A DNA stretch of 14,623 nucleotides from an uncultured Carnobacterium sp. (GCA_937967765.1 CALCML010000247.1:1-14623); one strand, 5' to 3'; shown: positions 6,577-14,595, counted from the first letter of the stretch. Notes: a model not told the origin generated them from the sequence alone. A program made the numbers and translations.

Positions 6577-6792
6577 ATGATGTTATATCCATCAATCGAT
6601 AAATTATTGAAAAAAATCGATTCAAAATATTCATTAGTTATTTTATCAAGCAAACGTGCACATGAGTTACACCACCATGAACCACCAATGTTAGAACACT
6701 ACGAATCACATAAAAACGTAGGTCGTGCGTTGGAAGAAGTTGTTGCTGGTGACTTAACAATTCGTGAAGACAGCAAACCTGAACACGTATAA
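6577..6792 (+). CDS. rpoZ: DNA-directed RNA polymerase omega subunit
   Basis: Omega (71 residues) folds against the C-terminal part of beta-prime and helps assemble RNA polymerase. The N-terminus MLYPSIDKLL, the core YSLVILSSKRAHEL (with R27 in the conserved RAREL-like position) and KNVGRALEEVVAGDLTI are clear family marks, and the length fits Firmicutes omega. There are two adjacent ATG codons (6577 and 6580). I prefer 6577 because AAGAGGGAAG places GAGGG 9 nt upstream. Between the two conserved blocks there is an unusually histidine-rich linker (HHHEPPMLEHYESH, from residue 32), possibly specific to the lineage. The gene is co-transcribed with gmk and ends at a strong terminator, so it is separated from the priA operon. 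In Bacillus subtilis coaBC comes next; here it is absent. Confidence 0.95.
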   Translation: MMLYPSIDKLLKKIDSKYSLVILSSKRAHELHHHEPPMLEHYESHKNVGRALEEVVAGDLTIREDSKPEHV

Positions 6793-6802
6793 TCACATTT
6801 AT

Positions 6803-6830
6803 AGTCAAGGGAAACTCCCTTGGCTTTTTT
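6803..6830 (+). terminator. Intrinsic terminator of gmk-rpoZ
   Basis: The 10-bp stem AGTCAAGGGA/TCCCTTGGCT (6803-6812 with 6816-6825, one T-G pair) has a 3-nt loop and is followed by six T residues. Confidence 0.92.
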
Positions 6831-6862
6831 GTTTTCGTAGTTTCGAAGTGTAGAGCAAGCGA

Positions 6863-6891
6863 CAACAAATTAAAGTGCATTATGGTATAAT
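6863..6891 (+). promoter_or_regulatory. Predicted promoter of the priA-fmt-rsmB-stp-prkC operon
   Basis: A consensus TATAAT (6886-6891) carries the extended element TGG (TG at 6883-6884). No good -35 lies 17 bp upstream (CAACAA at 6863-6868), as expected for an extended -10 promoter. The start near 6898 gives a leader of about 24 nt. Confidence 0.75.
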
Positions 6892-6921
6892 GAGTAGTAA
6901 AACTATTTTGGAGGTGAGAAG

Positions 6922-9327
6922 ATGTATGCAAAAGTAATCGTAGACGTTCCAGTCATTCAAGTGAATCGACCGTTCGATTATCATGTTCCTGAAAATTTAC
7001 AAGAGAGTATTGAAGTCGGGATGCGTGTTGCAGTTCCGTTTGGCGGACGAAGTATTTCTGGATTCGTACTAGCACTTAGTGACGAAGTAGATTTTGACGG
7101 AGAAGTAAAAGATATTTTGCATTTAATGGATTTAGATCCCGTCTTATCACCAGAGATGATAGAGCTTGGAGCGTATTTATCGAAGAAGGTTCATGCCTTC
7201 CTTATTCAATGTTATCAAACGATGCTCCCAGCAATGTTAAAATCCAATTATGAAAAACGATTTGTATTAGTGAGTCCTAAAGACCATGAAGATGTGTTTC
7301 GAGAAATTTTCCATTACGAAAATACATTGCAATACACGGATGACTTGCCTCAGGAATACTTAAAGCGACTAATGAAGTTGAAGAAAGAAGGGGCTGTAGT
7401 TATCGAGACGGTTGTCAAAGACCGTGCGAAGGTAAAAACAGAAGACTGGATTCGATTGAATTATGTAATGCAAGAGTATGAGGAGTTTATTCCAACAATC
7501 TCTGCGCGTGCCAAGAAGAAAGTTGCACTCTTAAAGACGCTTGCTTCAATGGAAGTGATGGAAATTGAAAAGAGACGTTTCTTAGAAGATACTGATTTTA
7601 CAACGGCCGATTTAAAATTCGCAGTAGAACGCAATTGGATTACGATTGTTCAAAAAGAAGTGAACCGCGATCCTTATAAAGGAAGAGTCTTTAAAAAGAG
7701 TGCGCCATTCCAGTTAAATCCTGAACAACAAGTGGCGTTTGACCGAGTGAAAGCCGAATCTATCGATACAGACACCTCAAAAGTGTACTTGTTAGAAGGT
7801 GTTACAGGTTCTGGGAAAACAGAAGTGTATTTACAATGGATTGGAGAAGTGATTGAAAAAGGAAAGAGTGCGATGATGCTCGTTCCAGAAATCGCACTGA
7901 CTCCTCAAATGGTCGACCGATTCAAATCACGCTTTGGAGACCGAGTAGCGGTACTTCATAGCGGACTTAGTGTCGGCGAAAAATACGATGAATGGCGTAA
8001 AATTAAGAATAAAGAAGCAGACATTGTGGTCGGTGCTCGTTCTTCGGTCTTTGCTCCATTAGAAAACATCGGAATTATTATTTTAGACGAAGAACACGAA
8101 GCAACGTATAAACAAGATGAATCTCCAAGATACCATGCTCGTGATGTAGCGATTTGGCGTGGGGAGTATCATCACTGCCCAGTAGTGTTAGGAAGTGCGA
8201 CTCCAAGTCTTGAGTCTCGTGCGCGTGCACAAAAGGGAGTGTATACTCTCTTACGTTTAACGAAGCGTGCACAGGCGCAGCTGTTGCCAGAAGTTCATTT
8301 GATTGATATGAGAACGGAATTCGTTCATCAAAAAGGATCGTTTTCGAAGACGTTACTAGATGCGGTCGAAAAACGATTAGAACGAGGAGAGCAAAGTGTC
8401 TTGCTTTTAAACCGACGCGGATATTCTTCTTTTGTCCTTTGTCGTGATTGTGGAACGGTATTGGAATGTCCAAATTGTGATATTTCATTAACGCTTCATA
8501 TGGATACAAGAAGTATGAAATGTCACTATTGTGGTCATGAAGAACATATCCCTAATTTCTGTCCGAAATGTCATAGTCGACAAATTCGTTATTTTGGAAC
8601 AGGAACTCAGAAGGTGCAAGAAGAATTGCAAGAAGTGTTCCCGGATGCTCGCATTGTGCGAATGGATGTGGATACGACAAGACGAAAAGGGCAACATGAA
8701 GCGATTCTGAAGCAGTTCGAGAATCAAGAAGCCGATATTTTAATTGGAACGCAGATGATTGCGAAAGGTCTAGATTATCCAAACGTAACACTTGTTGGAG
8801 TGATTAATGCGGATACGGCGCTGAACATTCCTGATTTTAGAAGTTCGGAAAAAACATTCCAACTGCTCACTCAAGTTTCAGGACGTGCCGGTCGTGGGGA
8901 CAAGCCGGGTGAAGTGTTTATCCAGACCTATAACCCCACTCACTACGCGATTCAATTAGCGCAAGGTCATCAATATGAACGATTCTTTGAAACGGAGATG
9001 CGGATGCGTCATATGGCTAACTATCCACCGTACTTCTTTACAACGATGATTACATTCTCGAGTGAAGAAGAAGGAGTGGCGTTGAAGAAAGCCATCGAAG
9101 TGCATAAGGCGTTGAAGGCGAATGTGTCGCCAAATGCAGTGGTGTTAGGCCCAACTGCTAAATCGATTGCGCGAATGAACAATCGTTATTATTTCCAAAT
9201 TATTGTGAAATATAAAAACGAACCGCAACTGCAAGAGTTCTTAGAACAATTGATGATGGAAACACAAGAAGTCGGTTCGAAGAAATTACTCATGACGATT
9301 GATATGGAACCACAACATTTCTTATAG
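6922..9327 (+). CDS. priA: Primosomal protein N' (PriA replication-restart helicase)
   Basis: PriA (801 residues) recognises stalled or recombined replication forks and reloads the replicative helicase. The N-terminal DNA-binding region (VDVPVIQVNRPFDYHVP onward, about 1-110) is followed by a superfamily 2 helicase core. The Walker A motif GVTGSGKT is at 293-300 and the DEEH box at 389-392. Then GARSSVFAPL, GSATPSLES, and the late motifs IGTQMIAKGLDYPNVTLV and SQVSGRAGRG-like TQVSGRAGRG are visible. The zinc-binding module has all eight cysteines in four CxxC pairs (CRDC at 507-510, CPNC, CHYC, CPKC at 547-550). GGAGGTGA sits 7 nt before the ATG. It is the first gene of a five-gene operon behind an extended -10 promoter. 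fmt starts 9 nt after the stop; a def gene, found between them in Bacillus subtilis, is absent. All motifs are intact. Confidence 0.98.
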   Translation: MYAKVIVDVPVIQVNRPFDYHVPENLQESIEVGMRVAVPFGGRSISGFVLALSDEVDFDGEVKDILHLMDLDPVLSPEMIELGAYLSKKVHAFLIQCYQTMLPAMLKSNYEKRFVLVSPKDHEDVFREIFHYENTLQYTDDLPQEYLKRLMKLKKEGAVVIETVVKDRAKVKTEDWIRLNYVMQEYEEFIPTISARAKKKVALLKTLASMEVMEIEKRRFLEDTDFTTADLKFAVERNWITIVQKEVNRDPYKGRVFKKSAPFQLNPEQQVAFDRVKAESIDTDTSKVYLLEGVTGSGKTEVYLQWIGEVIEKGKSAMMLVPEIALTPQMVDRFKSRFGDRVAVLHSGLSVGEKYDEWRKIKNKEADIVVGARSSVFAPLENIGIIILDEEHEATYKQDESPRYHARDVAIWRGEYHHCPVVLGSATPSLESRARAQKGVYTLLRLTKRAQAQLLPEVHLIDMRTEFVHQKGSFSKTLLDAVEKRLERGEQSVLLLNRRGYSSFVLCRDCGTVLECPNCDISLTLHMDTRSMKCHYCGHEEHIPNFCPKCHSRQIRYFGTGTQKVQEELQEVFPDARIVRMDVDTTRRKGQHEAILKQFENQEADILIGTQMIAKGLDYPNVTLVGVINADTALNIPDFRSSEKTFQLLTQVSGRAGRGDKPGEVFIQTYNPTHYAIQLAQGHQYERFFETEMRMRHMANYPPYFFTTMITFSSEEEGVALKKAIEVHKALKANVSPNAVVLGPTAKSIARMNNRYYFQIIVKYKNEPQLQEFLEQLMMETQEVGSKKLLMTIDMEPQHFL

Positions 9328-9336
9328 AGGTGAAAA

Positions 9337-10293
9337 ATGAAGAAAGTTATTTTTATGGGAACGCCTGAGTTTTCAACAGGTGTTTTGAAACGATTAATTG
9401 AAGATGAAACAGTTGAAGTCATTGCTGTTGTCACACAACCTGACCGTGCAGTTGGACGTAAGAAGGTGATTACACCAACTCCTGTAAAGGTGGTGGCATT
9501 GGAACATGATATTCCTGTTTACCAACCTGAAAAATTAAGCGGGTCGCAGGAATTGGAAGAGTTAATGCAACTAGATGCAGATTTAATTGTAACGGCAGCT
9601 TATGGTCAATTCTTGCCAACGAAGTTTTTAAACTTCCCACGTTTTGGTGCGGTGAACGTTCATGCGTCACTCTTACCAAAATATCGTGGTGGGGCTCCAA
9701 TCCATTATGCAATTATGAATGGGGACAAAGAAACTGGCGTAACGATTATGCGAATGGTTGCGAAGATGGATGCGGGTGCGATTATTTCACAACGCGCCAT
9801 TCCAATTACTGGCGAAGACGATGTGGCTAGTATGTTTGAAAAACTAAGCGTCGTTGGAGCGGATTTACTAATCGAAACATTACCAGCGTTATTTGCTGGA
9901 ACGATTACTGAAGTAGAGCAAGACGAAGCGCTTGTATCGTTCTCTCCAAATATTTCAAGAGAACAAGAGCAAATTGACTGGAATAAAACAGCGACTGAAG
10001 TGGATTGTTTCGTACGTGGCTTACGTCCATGGCCAACTTCATTTACGATTTTAAATGGAAATCGTGTGAAGATGTGGGGAGTTGCTTTAACGGATAAACA
10101 AACCACTAAAGCACCCGGCAGCTTATTTGTAGAAGGCGGACGTCTATATGTGGCTTGTGGTGGCGGAACTGTTCTTGAGATTACACGTCTTCAACCAGCA
10201 GGAAAAGCTCAAATGGATGCGAAGGCATTTATGAATGGATTTTCAGAATTGTTGAAGAATGATGCGGTTTTTGAGGGATTAAACCATGAGTAA
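9337..10293 (+). CDS. fmt: Methionyl-tRNA formyltransferase
   Basis: Fmt (318 residues) transfers a formyl group from 10-formyltetrahydrofolate to initiator Met-tRNA, allowing normal bacterial translation initiation. The catalytic N-terminal domain shows VVTQPDRAVGRKK (31-43), NVHASLLPKYRGGAPIHYAI (107-126) and GVTIMRMVAKMDAGAII (134-150). The catalytic residues N107, H109 and D145 are in place. The C-terminal OB-like domain (about 205-318; PNISREQEQIDW, FVRGLRPWP) is complete. AGAGG lies 6 nt before the ATG, overlapping the priA stop. The gene overlaps rsmB by 8 bases (10286-10293). In many Bacilli a peptide deformylase gene precedes fmt; here it must lie elsewhere. Identification is firm. 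Confidence 0.98.
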   Translation: MKKVIFMGTPEFSTGVLKRLIEDETVEVIAVVTQPDRAVGRKKVITPTPVKVVALEHDIPVYQPEKLSGSQELEELMQLDADLIVTAAYGQFLPTKFLNFPRFGAVNVHASLLPKYRGGAPIHYAIMNGDKETGVTIMRMVAKMDAGAIISQRAIPITGEDDVASMFEKLSVVGADLLIETLPALFAGTITEVEQDEALVSFSPNISREQEQIDWNKTATEVDCFVRGLRPWPTSFTILNGNRVKMWGVALTDKQTTKAPGSLFVEGGRLYVACGGGTVLEITRLQPAGKAQMDAKAFMNGFSELLKNDAVFEGLNHE

Positions 10294-11608
10294 TGTACGT
10301 GACATTTGCGTAGAATTATTAACGAATGTAGAAAAGAATCAAGCATACTCGACAGTTGCATTTCAAAATGTGTTACAAAAACATAAATTGGATGCAAGAG
10401 ATAGAGGACTATTAACGGAATTATTCTACGGGACCATTCAACGTAAACTGACATTAGACTTCTATTTAAAACCATTTATCGAGAAACAAAAGAAAATGGA
10501 ATTATGGGTGCTAAGTCTCCTACGAATGACTGTATACCAAATGGCGTATTTAGACCGAGTGCCTGATCATGCAGCTATTTTTGAAGCCGTTCAAATTGCG
10601 AAAAAACGTGGACATCAAGGAATTGCAAAATTCGTAAACGGCGTACTCCGAAATGTTCAACGTGCCGGATTTGATGGAGTTTCTTCTATTAAAGATGAAC
10701 GTGAACGTTTGAGTGTCGAATTTAGTATGCCACGCTGGATTGTGGATTTATTATTTGAACAATACGGGGAAGAGGCTAGAGAAATTTTCCCAAGCTTAAA
10801 TATTGCTCCTCACTTAAGTGCGCGTATTCAAAATCCAGAGATGTCGGTTGAAGAAGCAAAAACTCTTCTTCAAGAAGAAGGTGTGACAGTTCAAGAAAGC
10901 AAGTTGTCTCCTCGCGCAGTGATTGTTGAAGAAGGAGATTTACTAGGGTCGAAAGCATTCAAAGATGGTATCGTAACGGTTCAAGACGAATCTTCTTCAT
11001 TAGTGGCTCAAGTAGGTGGGTTACACCCAGGAGATAAAGTGCTCGATACTTGTGCAGCGCCTGGAGGGAAAACCACTCATTTTGCAAGTTACTTACTAGC
11101 CCAAGAGGGTGGACTTGTAGAAGCCTTGGATTTACACGAAAATAAATTACGTAAAATCCATCAAAACGCTAAACGTTTAGGAGTAGAAGACAGAATTCAT
11201 ACTCACGCACTCGATGCTAGAAAAGTAGGAGAGCTTTTTAAAAATGAAAGTTTTGATGCAGTATTTGTAGATGCACCATGCTCTGGTTTAGGCTTGATGC
11301 GACGTAAACCAGATATAAAATACACAAAAAATAGTGAAGATTTAACAAAATTAACAAAAATACAGTTGGAAATTTTGTCAGCAATTGCTACAATGGTAAA
11401 GAAAGGTGGAAAACTCATCTATTCAACTTGTACAATTAACAAGGGTGAAAATGAAGAAGTAGTCCATAACTTTTTACAGGGACATCCGGAATTTGAGTTG
11501 CAACCAATTGAAGAATTCGGTTGTACAAAGGAAAGTCCAATGCTTACGATTTTACCGCATGAATATCATACAGATGGATTTTTCATCGCGAGAATGGTAA
11601 GAAAATAA
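10286..11608 (+). CDS. rsmB: 16S rRNA (cytosine-967-C5)-methyltransferase
   Basis: RsmB (Sun; 440 residues) methylates C967 (Escherichia coli numbering) of 16S rRNA with S-adenosylmethionine. The N-terminus is a NusB-like RNA-binding domain (about 1-140; YFYG-type region LTELFYGTIQRK, RVPDHAAIFEAVQIAKKRG, FVNGVLRNV). The Rossmann methyltransferase domain follows, with the SAM motif LDTCAAPGGKTTH (253-265), DAPCSGLGLMRRKPD from D329 (motif IV, C332) and the catalytic STCTINKGENEEVV with C382. Both cysteines of the RNA m5C methylase mechanism are present. The gene starts inside fmt (8-base overlap), with GAGGG 8 nt before the ATG. In Bacillus subtilis rlmN follows; here stp starts 21 nt after the stop. 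The gene is complete. Confidence 0.97.
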   Translation: MSNVRDICVELLTNVEKNQAYSTVAFQNVLQKHKLDARDRGLLTELFYGTIQRKLTLDFYLKPFIEKQKKMELWVLSLLRMTVYQMAYLDRVPDHAAIFEAVQIAKKRGHQGIAKFVNGVLRNVQRAGFDGVSSIKDERERLSVEFSMPRWIVDLLFEQYGEEAREIFPSLNIAPHLSARIQNPEMSVEEAKTLLQEEGVTVQESKLSPRAVIVEEGDLLGSKAFKDGIVTVQDESSSLVAQVGGLHPGDKVLDTCAAPGGKTTHFASYLLAQEGGLVEALDLHENKLRKIHQNAKRLGVEDRIHTHALDARKVGELFKNESFDAVFVDAPCSGLGLMRRKPDIKYTKNSEDLTKLTKIQLEILSAIATMVKKGGKLIYSTCTINKGENEEVVHNFLQGHPEFELQPIEEFGCTKESPMLTILPHEYHTDGFFIARMVRK

Positions 11609-11629
11609 ATTCGCAACAGGAGGAAAAAT

Positions 11630-12379
11630 ATGGAGATAGCCATCAAAAGTGACGTCGGACAAAGACGTACTTTAAATGAAGATGCTGCCGGATATTTTTT
11701 GAATACTCAAAACGTGCCGATGATTGTTGTGTGTGACGGAATCGGCGGGCATAATGCTGGGGATGTAGCTAGTGCTATGGCATTATCGCATTTGGGAAAA
11801 CGTTGGGAAGAAGAAAGTATTACGGATACAGAAGCCGCTTATCAATGGCTCGTTAAAAATATTCAGGCCGAAAATGATCGTATTTTCCAAAAAGCGAATC
11901 AATATCGTGAGCTAGATGGAATGGGAACAACGATTGTGGTTGCTGTAGTTATCGGGTCTGAATTGTTAATTGCAAACGTCGGTGATAGCCGTGCTTATTT
12001 GTATCGCAATTATCAAATTAAACAATTGACAGAAGATCATACACTCGTACAAGAGCTGTTAAAATCTGGAGAGATTTCAGAAGAGGAGGCAAAAAGCCAC
12101 CCTCAAAGAAATATTGTAACGCAGTCTTTAGGAATTACACTCAATGTTCAGATTGATTTTGTAAGAGTGAGTCTAAAAAATGGAGACACGATTTTCCTTT
12201 GTTCAGATGGATTGTCGAATATGGTTGAAGATCAATATATTAAAGAAATTCTAGGGAATTATTCAGATGTAACAACGCAAGCGAATAAAGCGGTCGATGC
12301 TGCAAATGAAGCGGGAGGTCGCGATAACATTACAGTTGCGATTGCAAAATATACTGCCAGGGAGGAGGTAGAAGAATGA
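11630..12379 (+). CDS. stp: PP2C-family serine/threonine protein phosphatase
   Basis: Stp/PrpC (249 residues) is a soluble Mn2+/Mg2+-dependent phosphatase that removes phosphate from targets of the PASTA kinase encoded next to it. The motifs run in order: SDVGQRRTLNED (7-18, D18), VVCDGIGGHNAGD with D36, GMGTTIVVAVV, ANVGDSRAYLYR, LTEDHTLVQELLKSGEI, the RNIVTQSLG block, FLCSDGLSNMV with D193, and GGRDNITVAI with D232. The metal-binding aspartates are all present, so the enzyme should be active. A consensus AGGAGG lies 6 nt before the ATG, the strongest ribosome binding site in the operon. The stop overlaps the prkC start as ATGA, coupling phosphatase and kinase translation. The length and the absence of a membrane segment match the bacterial single-domain members. 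Confidence 0.97.
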   Translation: MEIAIKSDVGQRRTLNEDAAGYFLNTQNVPMIVVCDGIGGHNAGDVASAMALSHLGKRWEEESITDTEAAYQWLVKNIQAENDRIFQKANQYRELDGMGTTIVVAVVIGSELLIANVGDSRAYLYRNYQIKQLTEDHTLVQELLKSGEISEEEAKSHPQRNIVTQSLGITLNVQIDFVRVSLKNGDTIFLCSDGLSNMVEDQYIKEILGNYSDVTTQANKAVDAANEAGGRDNITVAIAKYTAREEVEE

Positions 12380-14346
12380 TTGCACCAGGAAAAACAGTTG
12401 GTGGTCGCTATAAAATCAAGTCTCATATCGGGACAGGTGGAATGGCCACTGTATATTTAGCACAAGATTTAATTCTAGAAAGACCCGTGGCAGTAAAAGT
12501 GTTGCGCTTAGACTTCCATACAAATGAAGCTGCAATGAGACGTTTCCAACGAGAAGCGCAATCAGCAACACAATTAGTCCATCCAAACATTGTGAGTGTT
12601 TATGATGTTGGAGAAGAAGACGGAACGAATTACATTGTAATGGAATACGTTGAAGGAACGGATTTGAAAGAGTACATTCGCGAAAGAGGACCTCTTCCAC
12701 CACGTGAAGCCGTTCGTATTATGACACAAATCGTTTCAGCGATTGAACTCGCTCACCAAAATCGAATTATTCACCGCGATATCAAACCACAAAACATCTT
12801 AATCGATAGAGAAGGTAATGTGAAGATTACGGACTTTGGGATTGCGATTGCACTTTCTGAAACGTCATTAACACAAACGAATACATTGCTTGGTTCTGTT
12901 CATTATTTATCTCCTGAACAGGCAAGAGGTGGAATGGCAACAATCCGCAGTGATATTTATGCACTCGGTATCGTATTGTATGAGTTATTAGTCGGTGAAG
13001 TTCCTTTTGAAGGAGAATCAGCAGTTTCAATCGCGTTGAAACATTTCCAAGAGCCGCTTCCTCGAATTTCGCAGATGTTACCAACCGTTCCACAAAGTTT
13101 AGAAAATGTGGTGTTGAAGGCGACTGCGAAAGAACCTCTTGATCGTTACAGTAGTTGCTATGAAATGTTGGAAGATTTACAAACATGCTTAAATCCAGAA
13201 CGTTTACACGAGCCAATGTTTAAACCGACTGCTTTCAGTCAGGAAACAAAGGTATTGCAACCAATTACGACAGGACCAATCCCTCGTAAAGTGCCAGCAA
13301 CAAGTAAGGAAGTTCCTGAAATTCAATTTGACGAAGAAAAGAAAGTTGTTCAAGAGGAACCTAAAAAGAAGAAGAAAAAGAAATGGCCATGGATCTTATT
13401 GCTACTATTTATCATTATTAGTGCAGGAACCATCTATGCATTTATTCAAACTTCTCCAAAAGATGTAAAAGTTCCTGACGTGACGAACCTTACTGAAGCA
13501 GACGCAAAAGTAAAATTAGCGGATGCGAACCTTGAAGTGTCAGATGTGCAAAAAGTGAAGTCGGACACTGTCGAAGAAGGAAAAGTAGTAGAAACGAATC
13601 CTAAAGCAGGAAGTTCTGTAAAAGAAAAATCTAAAGTCGTATTAAAAGTAAGTGCTGGTAAAGACACCGTTGAAGTCGGAGATTATACCGGCAAGACTTT
13701 CGATGAAGCCAAAGCAGCCTTGCAAAAACTAGGAATTGCAGTAGAGAAGAAAGAAAGTTATTCAGATACTGTAGAGTCTGGTAAGGTAATGGAACAAAGT
13801 GTTGCTAAAGGTGAAAAAGTAGTCGCTAAAGATACAAAAATGGTTTTAACCGTATCTAAAGGGAAAGAACCAGTAACGTTAATCAACTTAAAAGGTTATT
13901 CACGTTCAGGTGTTGAAGACTACGCGAAAGAGCATGGCTTGAAGTTACAAATTTCAGAAGAAAATAGTAATGAAACAGCAGATACTGTAATTAAGCAATC
14001 ACCTGCTGAAGGCACAGCTCTTAAAAAAGGTGACACTTTAACAGTTGTCATCTCAAAAGGAAAAGGAGAACGAGTAGTTTCTCGTCAATTCACGATTCCT
14101 TATGAAGCGAAGAAGACAAACGGTAATAATGCTAACTCAGGTTCAAACGCCCAAGAAGCAAAACAAAATACTGTTGAAATTTTTATTCAAGATGCAAACA
14201 ACAATATTAATACTGCATATCGTACATTTAAGATTTCTGCGAATACAAGTGTAACAATCGACTTTACGTTTAACAACCAAGTCCCAAGTGGTAAATACAT
14301 CATTAAAAGAGATGGTGTAGCAATCGATACTGGAGTCGTACAATAG
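12376..14346 (+). CDS. prkC: PASTA-domain serine/threonine protein kinase
   Basis: PrkC/StkP-type kinase (656 residues), a single-pass membrane kinase that senses cell-wall material and phosphorylates division, wall and translation proteins. The kinase domain (about 12-270) has the glycine loop IGTGGMATVY (18-27), K41, HRD at 133-135, DFG at 153-155 and the activation-loop run LLGSVHYLSPEQARG. A juxtamembrane part ends in a seven-lysine run, followed by one membrane helix (337-356). Outside are three PASTA repeats (about 362-428, 429-496, 497-562). A 94-residue tail follows, with an asparagine/glycine-rich linker and a beta-strand-rich end (about 598-656), possibly an Ig-like domain. AGGAGG lies 7 nt before the ATG, and the start overlaps the stp stop by 4 bases. 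A terminator follows, and rsgA, the usual next gene in Bacilli, does not. Kinase identity is certain; the fold of the tail is an inference. Confidence 0.97.
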   Translation: MIAPGKTVGGRYKIKSHIGTGGMATVYLAQDLILERPVAVKVLRLDFHTNEAAMRRFQREAQSATQLVHPNIVSVYDVGEEDGTNYIVMEYVEGTDLKEYIRERGPLPPREAVRIMTQIVSAIELAHQNRIIHRDIKPQNILIDREGNVKITDFGIAIALSETSLTQTNTLLGSVHYLSPEQARGGMATIRSDIYALGIVLYELLVGEVPFEGESAVSIALKHFQEPLPRISQMLPTVPQSLENVVLKATAKEPLDRYSSCYEMLEDLQTCLNPERLHEPMFKPTAFSQETKVLQPITTGPIPRKVPATSKEVPEIQFDEEKKVVQEEPKKKKKKKWPWILLLLFIIISAGTIYAFIQTSPKDVKVPDVTNLTEADAKVKLADANLEVSDVQKVKSDTVEEGKVVETNPKAGSSVKEKSKVVLKVSAGKDTVEVGDYTGKTFDEAKAALQKLGIAVEKKESYSDTVESGKVMEQSVAKGEKVVAKDTKMVLTVSKGKEPVTLINLKGYSRSGVEDYAKEHGLKLQISEENSNETADTVIKQSPAEGTALKKGDTLTVVISKGKGERVVSRQFTIPYEAKKTNGNNANSGSNAQEAKQNTVEIFIQDANNNINTAYRTFKISANTSVTIDFTFNNQVPSGKYIIKRDGVAIDTGVVQ

Positions 14347-14356
14347 AATATATATG

Positions 14357-14390
14357 AGAGTCTAGGTTCATGTAACCTAGGCTCTTTTTT
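14357..14390 (+). terminator. Intrinsic terminator of the priA-prkC operon
   Basis: The 12-bp stem AGAGTCTAGGTT/AACCTAGGCTCT (14357-14368 with 14374-14385, one T-G pair) closes the loop CATGT and runs into six T residues. It separates prkC from the rRNA promoter region. Confidence 0.93.
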
Positions 14391-14439
14391 GAATTTTTAG
14401 AGAAGAATAAAATATCAAAAAAATTCTTAGTCATTTCAG

Positions 14440-14468
14440 TTGAAATTGGTTATCAGTTATGATAAATT
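14440..14468 (+). promoter_or_regulatory. Possible upstream rRNA promoter (P1), weak
   Basis: TTGAAA (14440-14445), a 17-bp spacer, and TAAATT (14463-14468, 4/6). Tandem promoters are usual for rRNA operons in Bacilli, and this is the best upstream match. It would start about 100 nt upstream of the strong promoter, with the palindrome at its start region. Confidence 0.3.
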
Positions 14469-14475
14469 AATATCA

Positions 14476-14505
14476 CTGTTGAGCGAACGTTCGCTTATAA
14501 AACAG
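14476..14505. promoter_or_regulatory. Palindrome upstream of the rRNA promoter
   Basis: A perfect 14-bp palindrome, AGCGAACGTTCGCT (14482-14495), is flanked by the outer inverted arms CTGTT (14476-14480) and AACAG (14501-14505). It lies about 36 bp upstream of the -35 of the strong rRNA promoter. It has no T-run, so it is not a typical terminator. It could be a protein binding site, or a hairpin in a transcript from an upstream promoter. Function is unknown. Confidence 0.6.
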
Positions 14506-14541
14506 TTTCAAAAAAACTTTGAAAAAGTTACATGAAATCTG

Positions 14542-14570
14542 TTGACAGTAAAAATGTCCTATGATAGGAT
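14542..14570 (+). promoter_or_regulatory. Strong ribosomal RNA-type promoter
   Basis: A perfect TTGACA (14542-14547), a 17-bp spacer, and TAGGAT (14565-14570, 4/6). It is preceded by A/T-rich tracts (AAAAAAACTTT, GAAAAAGTT) that can act as an UP element. The start near 14577 places a hairpin and boxA at the beginning of the transcript. Confidence 0.85.
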
Positions 14571-14576
14571 ATAGAA

Positions 14577-14592
14577 GTTGTTGCAAAACAAC
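14577..14592 (+). other. GNRA-loop hairpin at the 5' end of the rRNA leader
   Basis: GTTGTT (14577-14582) pairs with AACAAC (14587-14592) around the loop GCAA, a GNRA tetraloop. It begins at the predicted transcription start. It may stabilise or mark the 5' end of the precursor; this is an inference. Confidence 0.5.
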
Positions 14593-14595
14593 GAT

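Noticed and set aside
8078..8791. Open frames on the minus strand inside priA and other genes
   Set aside because: They lie fully antisense to conserved genes, lack ribosome binding sites and show no recognisable protein motifs.
14482..14495. LexA/SOS box in the rRNA-upstream palindrome
   Set aside because: GAAC and GTTC overlap or abut here; the Bacillus box needs a four-base spacer between them.
14479..14501. Promoter TTGAGC ... TATAAA across the rRNA-upstream palindrome
   Set aside because: The spacer is only 11 bp, too short for sigma-A recognition.
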